This document shows, one piece after another, positions 9,972 to 21,380 of a stretch of 27,500 nucleotides of DNA; position 1 is the stretch's first letter, and each line of letters starts with the position of its first letter. Position numbers and translations under genes: made by a program. The stretch is from NCBI GenBank assembly GCA_012295275.1, contig CM022673.1, forward strand, positions 9,415,788 to 9,443,287. Reading direction: 5' to 3'. Below the pieces are notes generated by a model. It was given only the letters and a program-made list of their open reading frames with translations. It searched no databases and was not told the origin of the DNA. Origin of the DNA: Chrysomallon squamiferum (Eukaryota; Mollusca; Gastropoda; Neomphalida; Peltospiridae).

Positions 9972-10832
9972 AATGATAATTTGGTAATTTCATGTTGAAG
10001 CTTGTAATGTTAAACGAATTCAAGTTGTTATTTTGGATGATAGATTTGTGAAGTAACTGTGATGATGAAAACAGAAGATAATGCATCATTTTGAAAAGTT
10101 AAAGAAAAAAAAAAACTTTTTTATTTAAAAAAAAATTAAAATCAGCATTATCAATACTGCCATTATCTTTTTTAAAATTTTCATATTTTTTGTTCATTTA
10201 TTTATTTAGTTATTTACTTTATTGTAATTATTTTCTATTTTTGTATACTTTTAAAGCAATAAGAATAAAATCACTGTTTCTAATAAAAAAAATATAAAAA
10301 CTCTGAATCAATTTGTTTTTCTCTTTGAGCATAGACTATAGTACAAATAAAAGTAATACTGACTTCAAACTTCACATCAGTGTTTCTAAATAACTACAAA
10401 TGATCTACAACTCAGTGAGATTATAAATATTTTTTGTTAATTACAGAGTATGAATGGGCAAGCAGTAAAACAGACAAGGAACACATGTAACTGAGAGTTT
10501 TTTCTGAATTAATTTGTCTCAAGCGAGAGAGTGAGAGAAAAGCAGATGGCCCACACACACAGAACTTTCTGTCACTCTGAATACGAGCTTCATAAACACA
10601 CCACAGTCAGCAGATGAACGAATAAATGAGAGAATGAATGAATACATGAATAAATAAATAAATAAATAATAAAAGGACAAACCACAAATTGTACATCATA
10701 TTCTGTCTATAAAAACTATCAATAAAGACAACACTGCAAAAGGTTTTGTATTAAAAATGTATTATTTTTCATAAACATTATTAAAAACTGTAACAACAAC
10801 AATTATAAAAACAATAATAATAATAATTATTA

Positions 10833-10873
<41 letters not shown>

Positions 10874-11530
10874 GTAACTAATAGTTAGACAACCATAAAA
10901 TAGTTATCTGCTTACAAAACAAAAATGGTTCTTCAAATTATAGCAAATAAACTCACGAAATTCTTTGATGTCAAAAATCTTACAAGGAAAAATCTCAAAA
11001 GGTTTTGGTACAGATTATGCAAAAAATTTTATAATCTGAATTTAAAAAATAAAACTGCAAGGGAGCACACTGAAAATAATATTAAACATCAAAACCTTTA
11101 TCCCAAAGAAAATCTTCATTTTTCTTTTTTCTTTTTTTTAGAAAAAAAGAGTTTCAGAATGAAGTTTTAAATATTCAACACCAACATTTTTCCCAATAAA
11201 GCGAAAAATAAAAAGGTGGCTTATAACGAAATACGTTTTGTATTCCATCTGAAAATAAAAGAGAAAAACTGCAGAAAGGGTTTTACAAGGAATTGACTCT
11301 GAGAAAGGAACAGATACATTTTATGATGATTACTTGAACATGTGTTTGGCAGACAGAGTAATTACATAACCTGCTGTTCAGTGTGTATTACATCACTGTG
11401 TGTGTAAAAAACAAAAACATGTTTCATGCAAGGTTTGGGTGAAGGTAGAAAGAATCCAGCTACACGTGCTAGAGTGTTTTACAAGATCTGTGTCAGAGTC
11501 TGATCAAGTTTCAGTATTTTTTCTGAATAA
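9972..11530. other. AT-rich intronic stretch
   Basis: Apart from the AAT/ATT hairpin at 10812-10873 I see no repeat or exon that I can support. The 81-codon frame at 10925-11170 is Lys/Asn/Phe-rich with no splice or composition support. TAAA repeats occur near 10649-10667. Confidence 0.45.
10812..10873. repeat. AAT then ATT triplet repeat, self-complementary
   Basis: (AAT)n runs directly into (ATT)n, so the two arms are reverse complements with almost no loop. A cruciform or RNA hairpin of about 15 base pairs or more is possible. Confidence 0.85.
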
Positions 11531-11540
11531 GAGAGTGAGT

Positions 11541-11631
<91 letters not shown>
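11531..11631. repeat. GA microsatellite
   Basis: About 100 bases of (GA)n, beginning with GAGT variants. It lies only 250 bases from a long CT tract (11883-12049) with which it is complementary. Confidence 0.97.
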
Positions 11632-11633
<2 letters not shown>

Positions 11634-11771
11634 TTAGTAACATGTGATATAGTGTTTTACAAGATTTGTGTTAATCTGATCATGTTACAAATGCTTTCTG
11701 AGACAAAGAAAGAGAAAGAGAGCATTGGTATGCATATATGGAACATACAGAAAAAAATAGTCTATGTGTGT

Positions 11772-11773
<2 letters not shown>

Positions 11774-11804
<31 letters not shown>
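11774..11804. repeat. TG microsatellite
   Basis: A pure (TG)n run of about 31 bases between the GA and CT tracts. Confidence 0.95.
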
Positions 11805-11805
<1 letters not shown>

Positions 11806-11882
11806 CAAAAATTATATATATGTATACATATGTATGTATTATATTCATGCACAAAAATAGCAGATTCATACAAAAACTGTCA

Positions 11883-11883
11883 T

Positions 11884-11920
<37 letters not shown>

Positions 11921-12066
11921 TTTCTCTCTCTCTCTCCTCTCTCTCTCCATCATCTCTCCCTCTTTCTCTCTCTCTCCATCATCTCTCTTTTTCTCTCTCT
12001 CTCTCTCCATCATCTCTCTCTTTCTCTCTTTCTATCTCTCTCTCTCTCACCCACACACACACATAT
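11883..12066. repeat. CT tract with CCATCAT interruptions, ending in CA
   Basis: (CT)n is broken at about 43-55 base intervals by CTCCATCATCTCTC, which gives a higher-order period, and it ends in a short (CA)n. Ser/Leu and Arg/Glu frames over it are artefacts. Confidence 0.93.
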
Positions 12067-12494
12067 ACACCCACTCAGACAGGAAGAAAGAAAAAAAGGG
12101 AAAGAAAGAGATTTTTATCACATGCACTCTAAATTACAAGTATTTTATTTTACACCTGGAGGTGAAAAAAAACAACCCAACAAAAACAACAAAGACCTGA
12201 GAAGTGAAAAACAGAAGGTAAGAGTCAAGATTTCTTGTAAACTGTCAGAACAGAGAAATCTTAGAGCTGCCAAAGAAACAAGAGATACACACAAAAAAAT
12301 CCATCCTAGTTGTGTCTAAATGTTTCCTCAGGCCACAGGATTCAAAGTGTTAACCTATTTTTTATACATTGTAAAACAATGTTAAAGTTATCTGTGTCAA
12401 AAATATACAATAGATGGATCTTGCCTTAATATGGTTTGTGTTATACTGCAGAATGAGTTTTCTTTTTTTCTTTCTTTTTTTCTTTCTTTCTTTC

Positions 12495-12536
<42 letters not shown>

Positions 12537-13539
12537 ATTTTCTTTTTTCTTAATTTTGTTGTTTTTGTATTTTTGTTAGTGTTTTTTCTTTTTTCTTATT
12601 ATGTATATTTAGTTTTCATTATTATTAATGTTGACTTCTTTTTTAAAAAATTATTACTGTTTAATGTAATTGTTGTTATTATGTTTATTATTATTGTTGT
12701 TGTTGTATCTCTCGTTTTTCTTCCTTTTTTTAATAGTTTCATTTTACTTGTTGTTTTTTTAATTTTTTTTTTTTTTATTTATTTATTTTAAAGTTGTTGT
12801 TGTTGTTTTTTTCATTTAATATTTCTAAAAAGAAAAACTGAAAAGGAAAGTAAAGGAAATCCACAAAAATAACAAAGACACTAAAATCACAAAAACAACA
12901 GACTAGTATTTTTCTCTTTCTCTTTGAAACAAAATAACAATATCCTAAAAACAACACACTCTGTTTACACAAAGATTTTGTTTTGTTTTTTAACACAATA
13001 TAAAAAACCTTAAAATTACACAAACATGAATTTTTCCCCTTTCAAACTGCAACAAAAGACCAACAAAGACAACAGTAACACTAGGAGGCAAGACAAATAT
13101 ATTTTTGTGTGCATTTCCTTGTCATAATGTTTGTACAGTCAACAGAAGAAACACAAATAGACAGTAGTTTAATATTAGAGTCTCTAACAAGTTATGATGA
13201 GTACAGGATCAATACTACTTGGTGCCTCGGCAAGGTGTTTTCCTATTCCAAACAGAGCTCTGTTACCAAATATCAAAGACCATTTTGTATGTTTTCAGAT
13301 CTAAGAGAAGACAAATATAAAAACAATTTCTTGCTCTGAACTGAACATTTTCAAAGAAGAAAGGTTATCAGAATTTCTTGTCAAAAAATAATTTCCTTAA
13401 AATAAACATGATAACAATAAAATAAATAGTAAATATTTGTCTAAAGGTAATTTAATCCATATTAAAGATAACAGTTACTGAGTGTCAAACACAGATTTCC
13501 TACATAATGGTGATATTGAACCAGCTTCTGTCATTTTTC
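12067..13539. other. AT-rich stretch with ATT and TTTC repeats
   Basis: A TTTC run lies at about 12465-12497 and pure (ATT)n at 12498-12534; from there to 12800 the plus strand is T-rich, which creates a Phe/Ile/Val frame that is not a gene. From 12830 to 13540 the plus strand is A-rich. No exon is supported. Confidence 0.5.
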
Positions 13540-13890
13540 AGTACACTTTTTAAACAACTGCAAGTAAAAGTCATTTTCATCTATGATAATACTATCTTGA
13601 GGCATTGGTTGGAATGTGAAAAAGAAAAAAATGGCATAACTTTGAAGAATAGATTCTGTTACCAACTGTACCTCAAATTCCTTCCTAACTAATGATTTAC
13701 AGTCTTAATAACAATCAGCTTTGACAAATCAGTTGTGATACACTGGTTGGAATGTGAAGTAGACAAATGGATGCATTAAGAAGAAGAGTTCCTGTGGTCT
13801 GTGGTACCTCAAACCATTTCTTTAACCACTGATTTACAGTATGTAAGAGATGAATTCATCTTTAACAAATCTACCAGTGAAAATCCTCAC
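13540..13890. repeat. Diverged tandem repeat, about 137-base unit
   Basis: Shared blocks in order are GGTTGGAATGTGAA (about 13607 and 13744), a purine-rich stretch, GTACCTCAAA (about 13669 and 13805), TGATTTACAGT (about 13691 and 13829), and a CTTTGACAAATC / CTTTAACAAATC block (about 13720 and 13860). Two full units and part of a third are visible. The GGTTGGAATG word is shared with the 187-base array at 17300-19300. Confidence 0.7.
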
Positions 13891-14109
13891 ACAAACATGC
13901 TTGGGTTTTCCCCTGGCAGGTATTCAATATTTTTCACCTGTTTTGTGTAAAGTTGGTCAGAATCACAGATAAAACTGAGATGTTTGGTTTTTCCTCTGTT
14001 TTCAAGACGCCAGCCAATCTCTGTTTATACCTGGAGTAAAAACAAACACAAATATTGTTTTTCTCAGTGCCATATAATCTTCCAACTGTTAAACATAGCC
14101 TCCTGCTAA

Positions 14110-14340
14110 ATGCTGCGGAAAGGTGAAAATAAAAGATTCCTTGCCGCTGCTAAAAGAACAGCTTGTGTGGTGTTTGTTGTTACTCGTGTATTGAAATATC
14201 ACGGAAAATATATCCCTGTCTATGAGAAGGTTCACATTAAGGATTGTTTACTGCTGACAACAGTAATCACTAATGTATTACTGGTTTCTTTTTTTGTATA
14301 TCATCATTATATACAAAAAAAAATTATATATCTGATATAA
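14110..14340 (+). CDS. Doubtful small membrane-protein-like ORF
   Basis: A 76-codon frame from ATG 14110 with a basic start (MLRKGENKRFLAAAKR), a middle VVFVVTRVLKYHGKYIP, and a hydrophobic segment LLLTTVITNVLLVSFFVY that could span a membrane. It sits in a slightly less AT-rich patch. The last 20 codons run into an AT-rich hairpin, a TAA lies immediately upstream, and no promoter or splice signal is evident. I recognise no family and consider chance likely. Confidence 0.13.
   Translation: MLRKGENKRFLAAAKRTACVVFVVTRVLKYHGKYIPVYEKVHIKDCLLLTTVITNVLLVSFFVYHHYIQKKIIYLI
14289..14321. repeat. Perfect 13-base inverted repeat
   Basis: TTTTTTTGTATAT and ATATACAAAAAAA flank a 7-base loop CATCATT, a perfect hairpin stem. 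It could be the end of a decayed inverted-repeat element or simply a fold of AT-rich DNA. Confidence 0.85.
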
Positions 14341-14596
14341 TATATGAAATATAATCAGATGTGTGACATATAGTAAGATTCACTGATAAAAAAAAAATAT
14401 GGCTAAGTTGTTAATTAATTTTGATAGTTGTTTTTAGATCAGTTGTGGTTTTAATAGGAGAGATGAGGTATTGTACAATATATGGAAGAAAATAAAGTAG
14501 AAAGAACACAATAATCATAAACAAAATGAAAGCAAAGGACTGATGGAAACATGGACTGAGTGATGGATGAATTGTTAAGACAGATGGTTAGTTTTC

Positions 14597-14647
14597 TGGA
14601 TGGATGGATGGATGGATGGAAGAATGAGTAAATGGATGAATGGATGA
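14597..14647. repeat. GGAT tetranucleotide repeat
   Basis: Six pure GGAT units followed by variant GAAT/GGAT units. The reverse-strand Ser/His/Pro frame here is an artefact. Confidence 0.9.
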
Positions 14648-14689
14648 AGCCAAAACAACTTCCAGTCAACTTTAAACAGTACAGTTCCT

Positions 14690-15168
14690 GCCTTAGTTAA
14701 CCTTTCATTATTTTAATTAATTCACAATAACTAAATAATGATAATTATTAAAAAAAAAAAAGGTGTACAGATTTCAAAAATAAATGTATAACACAAACAA
14801 CAAACAAAATAAGAACTTCATAATAAGAAAAAGCAAACTTACAACAATGTTTAAACAACACACTTCTCTACTTGAATGCATGCAATGTCATTTAACATAA
14901 ACACAGAGAACTTCATTACAATTAGCCATTTCTTCAGTGACATACAAGCAATATGAAATATGCTGAGTAAAATTCTGTATCTCACTCAATTAACAAACAC
15001 GCCCAATACAATGATGTCAAGCAGTGACCTGTCCACCTCGAGGTCACTCAGAGGCCACATTTGGGGTTAATCATGTCAATGATTACAGACTCGTTAACTG
15101 AATAATTAACTAAGTTGTTCATTTTTGGCTTTTTCATCTTTTTTTGATGTGGTTAATCAATCACTGAA

Positions 15169-15170
<2 letters not shown>
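14690..15170. other. AT-rich stretch with a less AT-rich patch
   Basis: Bases 15000-15080 are less AT-rich (GACCTGTCCACCTCGAGGTC, with a GACCTCGAGGTC-like palindrome) but show no exon with good splice sites on either strand. The rest is plain. Confidence 0.4.

Positions 15171-15171
<1 letters not shown>

Positions 15172-15199
<28 letters not shown>
15172..15199. repeat. TG microsatellite
   Basis: A pure (TG)n run of about 28 bases. Confidence 0.95.
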
Positions 15200-15354
15200 A
15201 TGATTTTCTTAATAAAGGTTCACATATATTTTTTATAAACTATAAGCTTGAATGTTTATGCATGTTTACATATTGTGTGATTATGCATGTGTGTGTGTCT
15301 GTGAATTCACACTTGAATAGTCAAATTCACGTATGTGTATACACAGATACACAA

Positions 15355-15360
<6 letters not shown>

Positions 15361-15441
<81 letters not shown>
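15361..15441. repeat. GA microsatellite
   Basis: About 81 bases of pure (GA)n following a short (CA)n. An Arg/Glu frame over it is an artefact. From 15442 to 15842 the sequence is plain AT-rich. Confidence 0.98.
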
Positions 15442-15447
<6 letters not shown>

Positions 15448-15842
15448 AAGGCAGGATTTGTCACTTAAGATAACTTAATGAAGTTGAGGTGATAAGTGTT
15501 TTGTCTAAGTCACTGTACAGAAATTAAGCATATTTAACAGTCTGTATTAAACAATAACTAATTAAGTATATACATACACATACTCATATACTCACAGAAA
15601 ATACTGACAGCCTATAATTACAAATGAAGTTCAAGTACATGAGTTATGGTCATACTTTTCAAGGTCAGCTACCTTATTCCTAACAGACAGCATGCAAGAA
15701 AAAAGTAACAGCTGATGTACTGAATTAAACAATAACAGATTTCTAGTACAACACAGTCACAAAACTGTTATAACCTAGCCAGTGTTACATACAATGAATA
15801 ACCACTGAACCTACCAGTTAAATACTGCATGAAATTCATAGG

Positions 15843-16400
15843 GTATACATTTAAATTCTGAACTGAAAGTTTAATTTTAATTTAATTAGTTTATATAAAA
15901 AATGTATAGCTATCTCAAATTTCATAATATGGTCAATATTTATACAGTAAAATTCAGAACAGCTACCTTTACCATCTGAATACACTATCTATAACGTGTA
16001 TATTTTAATTTTAACATGAATGTGTAATTTTGATTTAAATAATTTACATAACCATAAATTGGTAAAAGAGAACCTATCGTAAATTGTATAATCAAGTCAA
16101 TATTTACATAGTAAGACATTTTAAATATCGTATACACCGTAAACATTTAATTTTTGAATCAGCGTGTAATTCTAATTTAACTAATTTATATGCTGGTAAT
16201 ACACAAGCTAACATGAATTTCTTAATCTGGTCTGAAGTCACACAGCAAAGTTAAAACAGCTACGTGCGCTGTATGAATATTTTGTATTTAATGTAAACAT
16301 TTTAATTTTTAAACCAGTCTATAAATTTTGTAACCAACTGTGTAAACATTTTCTGTATTATACAACCATTTCAAATTAGAATATATGTATTTATAGATAC
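15843..16400. repeat. Diverged tandem repeat, about 150-base unit
   Basis: Units start near 15843, 15996, 16139 and 16293, at GTATACATTTAA, GTGTATATTTTAA, GTAAACATTTAA and GTAAACATTTTAA. Each is followed by a TAATTTTAATTTAA / TAATTTTGATTTAA / TAATTCTAATTTAA block, a TTTATAT or TTACATA block, and (in the first two) GTCAATATTTATACAGTAA / GTCAATATTTACATAGTAA. Three full units and part of a fourth can be followed. The family is not one I recognise. Confidence 0.75.
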
Positions 16401-16622
16401 AGATATATATCACACACACACATACACATACACACATAGTGTGTTGTGTTAAATACTTCTTAATTTGGTTCAAATTTTAACTGTTTTACAGCATATGTGG
16501 ATGTTCCAATATTGATATTTTGGCAGATAACTAACTCCAAAATGAAATCTAGGAGTGACAGGAAATTCCATTTACAAAATCTAGGATTACCATATTTAGT
16601 AGGAGTCTGGGAAAAACTTTCC

Positions 16623-16628
<6 letters not shown>

Positions 16629-16653
<25 letters not shown>
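16629..16653. repeat. Poly-T run
   Basis: About 25 consecutive T. It may be the reverse-strand tail of an old retroposed copy, but no body is recognisable beside it. Confidence 0.9.
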
Positions 16654-16808
16654 CTCTCTCTACTTTCTGCTGTGAATCATCCAAACTGTGTAGATGTTTT
16701 TATATCAGAAATTTAATAAATAATGAAAAAACAAACTCTGATGAAAAAAGATTAAAAAGAGTTGACTGTGATATTTTGTTACTGTCTGGAGAAACTGTAT
16801 AAAAAAAG

Positions 16809-16845
<37 letters not shown>

Positions 16846-16912
16846 TAATAACAATAATATTAATAACAATAATATTAATAACAATAATAATAATAATAAT
16901 AATATTAATAAC

Positions 16913-16943
<31 letters not shown>

Positions 16944-17015
16944 GTGATGACAATAATAATAATAATAACAATGTTATTCAACAAAAAATAAATATATATA
17001 TATATATATATATAT
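16809..17015. repeat. AAT triplet repeat followed by TA repeat
   Basis: (AAT)n with AAC and ATTAAT interruptions from 16809 to about 16970, then (TA)n from 16990 to 17015. The poly-Ile and poly-Leu reverse-strand frames are artefacts. AAAAAAAAATTTTTTT follows at 17031-17046. Confidence 0.95.
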
Positions 17016-17299
17016 TAAGTCAGAATGGGAAAAAAAAAATTTTTTTAATTTTTTTTCTTAAATCAAATTCAAACAAACACAAAATAAAACAGGTTAGAAA
17101 AGAACGAAAAGAAAAAACAAATCCAAAAAACCTTTCATACATAAATTTTTAAAAACCTGACACAAAAATCTCTACATTTATTACCACTAGTATATTTTTA
17201 TTTATTTTTTTTATTTTTTTATCTTCAATGTTTTTTTCATAAGATAAAAGCTCTGAGATGAAAGGATGAGACGAAGAGGGACTCCAGTTTTTGTAGAAC

Positions 17300-19300
17300 A
17301 CAACTCCAAGCTGATGAACAGCTGGCAGGAATAATCAAATAAGCTTTCATCACAGAAAATTCTGATTATGTGATCTTGTAGCAGATAAAGGTTGGAATGG
17401 GATATATTTCATATTAAAATCAAGATGATGTGATCTTATAACAGGTAAAGGGTGAACCTGTGTTGTTTGAAAGAAAGAAGAATGACAGGAGAATGAAACA
17501 AATTTAAAAAGAAGAGAAAATAAATAAAAAAGTGGATTGGAACGGGATAAGTGTACTGAACATCTGGTAGGAGGAATCAAATGGTTTTTATCATAGAAAA
17601 ATCGAGATAATGTGATCTTGTAATAAAAGAGTTAATCTGTGTTTTTTGAAAGAAGGAAGAATGAAAGGAGATAAAAAAAAAAAAAATACAAACAATTTAA
17701 AAACAAGAAATAAGAAGAAAGTGTGTTGGAATAGGATAAGTGTATTGAACAGTTGATAGGAGGAATCAAATAACTTTCATCTTAAAAAAATCTATATTCT
17801 TATCTTGTAGCAGGATGAAAAGTCAGCCTATATTATTTGAAAGAAAGAAGAATGAAAGGAGATATAAAAAATAAAAAATATAAAAATATAAAATGATCCG
17901 GAACGGGATAAGGGCACTGAACAGCTGGTAAAAGGAATCAAATAGTTTTCTTCACAGAAAATCTAAATTATGTGATCTTATGGCATATATGCTGTGTTGT
18001 AAAAAAAAACGGGGGAAAAAAAAGAAGAATACTCCAAAAATGTTTGTTATTTAGCTGCATAAATGCACTGACATTTAAAAAAAAAAAAAAAGCTGAATGG
18101 TTGGAATGTGATAAGTGTACTGAACAGATGACTGATGAAACCAGATTAACTTAATCAGAACAGGAAAGAAAAACTTGATGTGATTTTGCATACAGTAATG
18201 GGTTAACCTGTTTTGTTTCAAAGAAAGAGGAATGAAACAGAACAGAAAAAAGTGGTTGGAATGGGACAGATGTACTGAACAGCTGGGAAATCAGTCAGCT
18301 TTCATCACAATTAGAAGCAAAAAAAATTTTGGTGATGTGATCCTCAGGCAATAAAGAATTAACCTCTGTTATTTGAAAGAAAAAAGCATTAAAAATAAAC
18401 AGAAAGCAAAAAAAAAAAGGAAGAAATATTGGTGTCTTTGAAATTAAAACTTGTTGGAATGGGATATTTTTTTACATAAACAGCTAGTAGAAGACATGAA
18501 GTAGCTTTAATATTAGCCAAAGGCCAAGAAACAAATCTAGATAATGTGATCTCTTATCAGATAAAGAGTTTTAACCTTGAATGGAAAAAGCATCAAGGTT
18601 TACAGAAAGTTAAAAGATAAAAGTCTCTGAAAATAAAACTGTGGTTGGACTGGGATAAATGTCATGAACAGCTGACAGGGCATATCAAATAGCTGTCATC
18701 AAAAACTAGCAAATGTAGACTATATGACCTTGCAGCAGATAAACAGTCAACATTAAAAGAAAAAAGAAGAAAAAAGGGGTAAAAAAAGAGTAAAAATATA
18801 TAAAGAAGATATCTAGGAATTTATAAAAAATATATAAAATTTATAAAAAAAAGTTGGAATAGGATAAATGTTTTCATGAAAACAGTTGAAATCTTGTAAA
18901 AGGTAAAGAGTTAACCAGTCTGAAGTAAAAGAAACCATCTAAAAAGATTTTAAAAAATTAACAAAGACCCCCCAAAAATTAAAACGAAAAAAGAAATAAA
19001 AATAGATATAAAAAATGTTGAGATGTCTTAAAATAAAAATTTTAAAAGTTGGAATGGGATAAATGCATCAAACAGCTGGCAAGAAAAACTGTGCAGCTAT
19101 CATCATAAATCATGAGAAAGTGTCAAGTTATATTGGGGTGAAGAAAGAAAAGTGAAAAAAAAAACAATTATAAGAAAATAAAATAAAAAAAAATATAGAG
19201 AGAAAAAAAAGAGAAAAAAAATGTGTGGAGATACACCTTAAAATTAAAATAAAATAGGTTGGAATGGGATAAATGTACTGAAAAGATGTTATAATTATTA
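17300..19300 (+). repeat. Diverged satellite-like array, about 187-base unit, 11 copies
   Basis: The core GGTTGGAATGGGATAAATGT recurs near 17391, 17536, 17725, 17897, 18100, 18255, 18453, 18644, 18853, 19049 and 19258. Spacings are 145-209 bases, mean about 187, all in one direction. Blocks in order after the core are ACTGAACAGCTGG, ATCAAATAGCTTTCATCACA, GATTATGTGATCTTGTAGCA, GATAAAGAGTTAACCTGTGT, TTGAAAGAAAGAAGAATGAA, then a poly-A/AAAT spacer of variable length that explains the uneven period. Later copies (18853 onward) lose the middle blocks. A partial unit lies before the first core (17310-17390). No coding frame is conserved. I do not recognise the family. Confidence 0.9.
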
Positions 19301-20113
19301 TTATTGAAATTATTACTTGAAAAAAAAAAAAAAGGAAACAGAAAAAGAATGTTACATAAAAACCAATAAATGTGGGTAAAAAAACAAATATGAGAGGCAT
19401 GTGATATTAGAAAATGAAATAAAAAATCTAAAAGAAACAAACAAAGTTTACTATTACAGACAAAACTGATAACATCAGCAAAGTCAGTCTATTAGTAAAT
19501 AATTTACTTTCAACACTCCACGTATCATCAACATATCATTTTTCATTCACATCATCACAGCATTCACCTTTATCTGAGGTTAAAACGTTCAAAGATTCCA
19601 AAACTTCTGAACATGTGAGAAAGAATTTATGATCAGAAAAAAGGGCTTCTGGAAATAAAAATATTTTGTCCTGGGTGAATCAGACATGTCAAATATTTTA
19701 AAATCTTTCCGACATGTCCTGTGAATTAATCATTTAATATACCTTACAAATTAATTAATAGATATATAATGCAAAATTAATCATTAAATATATAAAAGGA
19801 TACACCATGAATATCTAAAGTATCTACTGTTTTGTTTCATGGAAAATAACTTTCAGTAATAACATGGCCCTAAGAATTAACAGTTTAATTATCTCTAAAA
19901 AAAAATTAAAAAAATTTTAAGTATTTTTTTTCTTCTTTCTCAGAACATTTTATGGATATATTTTTTTCTCTTTTCTGTATTCCAAAATCATGTGCTAAAT
20001 ATTAAAATAAATTACATAAGAGAAAAATGACAGGTGCAAGACAGTTTGTAACTTGTAAAATTTACTTTTTATATTCTAAGTTGACACTTACAAGCTTTCC
20101 AAAGCCAGCAGTG
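19301..20113. other. AT-rich stretch without genes
   Basis: The sequence is A-rich to about 19440, then plain AT-rich. There is no array, exon or inverted repeat that I can support. Confidence 0.5.
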
Positions 20114-20116
20114 CTC

Positions 20117-20164
<48 letters not shown>

Positions 20165-20214
20165 TCTCATATGCTCAAACACACACAAACACACACACAC
20201 ACACACACACATAT
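20114..20214. repeat. CT then CA microsatellites
   Basis: (CT)n of about 50 bases, a short unique link, then (CA)n at about 20178-20210. Confidence 0.96.
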
Positions 20215-21159
20215 ATGTACATACACATGCAGCTAAAAGATTTAAATTTAATTATTATGACATAAATATTTACTGAAATGTTCTCTAACCAGAGACTGAA
20301 ATGTTTTCTGTCAGACTGTAAATTAGTTAGTATGACATTTATTACAGGAAAGACAAAACCTATAAAAGTGAAAACAGAAAATGGCAAATTAAAAGAGATT
20401 TTTAATAAAAAAAAAAAAAATATTTCCCACATAAATTATTTAGATTAAATTTATAATAAATTAAAATAAGCTAACTAAATAAATTAAATAAATGCCAGAA
20501 CATATACACATATATATCAGAATAAATTAAAACAGACATTTTATATATTATTTTTCATTATAATTTTAACATTATCCATAAAAAGGGTCAGAATAAATGT
20601 ATCTGTTTATCTTAAATGAAATATGTGTTTTGCATGAGTACAAAACCAAAACAATCATCTCTCTCTCTCTTTCTCTCTCTCCTTTCTGTTTTGTATCTCT
20701 CTGTCTCTGCTTTTTTTCTCTCTCCCTAATTATTATTATTATTATTATTTTGTCATCATCTTCATCATCAACATCATTGTTGTTGTTATTATTATTGTTT
20801 AACCTTTAAACACACTCTTCTTTTCTCTTGCCTTTACTCTCTTATATAAAAAAAAAAAAAAGATAAAATAAATTACCATACATTTAGAAATATGATATAT
20901 ATGTATATATACTGACACAGACACAGATATCTTATTTAAATATATATCAACGTCAGACACTTTGCAAAAAAAAGGTTTTGTGCTGACAGAGGAAGTTATC
21001 AGTAGGGTGAAACAACTGGTAAGTTCTTTTTAAAAAAAACATTCTGACTGTTTGGTAAACACACAGCAATGAATGAGATAAGAATCCCTTTATACATGGA
21101 TCATGTTCAACCAGCAACATACAGCTAGACATATAAAAATGTCTGATGTCGTAAAAACA
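20215..21159. other. AT-rich stretch
   Basis: Short CT (20657-20705), ATT (20729-20750) and TA (20895-20915) repeats occur. An open plus-strand frame before ACTG|GTAAGT at 21019-21024 was considered and set aside. No gene is supported. Confidence 0.45.
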
Positions 21160-21380
21160 GCAAACAACCTCAGTTTAAGTCTTAAACCAGCAAGAACTGA
21201 ACCTCCTTTCAGTTTTGAGTCATCCTCAACAAAACTTCTGTTCAACCTCATTTAAATCCAGGTCAACCTCAATTTGATTTTTAACCAATTTTTTTAACAC
21301 ACAACTTAGATGTAACCTCTTCTCAATCTCAACCTTAACCCAACCAAACCTGAACCCAGTTTGAAATTAACTCCAGATTA
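21160..21380. repeat. Degenerate AACCTC-rich minisatellite
   Basis: The words CAACCTCA, GAACCTCC, TCAACCTCATTTAA, TCAACCTCAATTTG, GTAACCTCTTCTC, TCAACCTTAACCC and CAAACCTGAACCC recur about every 15-30 bases across 200 bases. The bias is strong, but the unit is too worn to give a consensus length. Confidence 0.55.

Noticed and set aside
10925-11170. 81-codon Lys/Asn/Phe-rich plus-strand frame
   Set aside because: Composition matches AT-rich background, it ends in a T run, and no family or splice signal is visible.
12414-12791. 125-codon Phe/Ile/Val-rich frame that looks like a membrane protein
   Set aside because: It is the translation of T-rich DNA with ATT repeats.
16700-16984. Poly-Ile and poly-Leu reverse-strand frames
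   Set aside because: They are translations of the AAT triplet repeat.
20940-21024. Plus-strand frame TLQKKGFVLTEEVISRVKQL ending at ACTG|GTAAGT
   Set aside because: The donor is good, but the acceptor (ATCAACGTCAG) is poor and a frame of this size is expected by chance.
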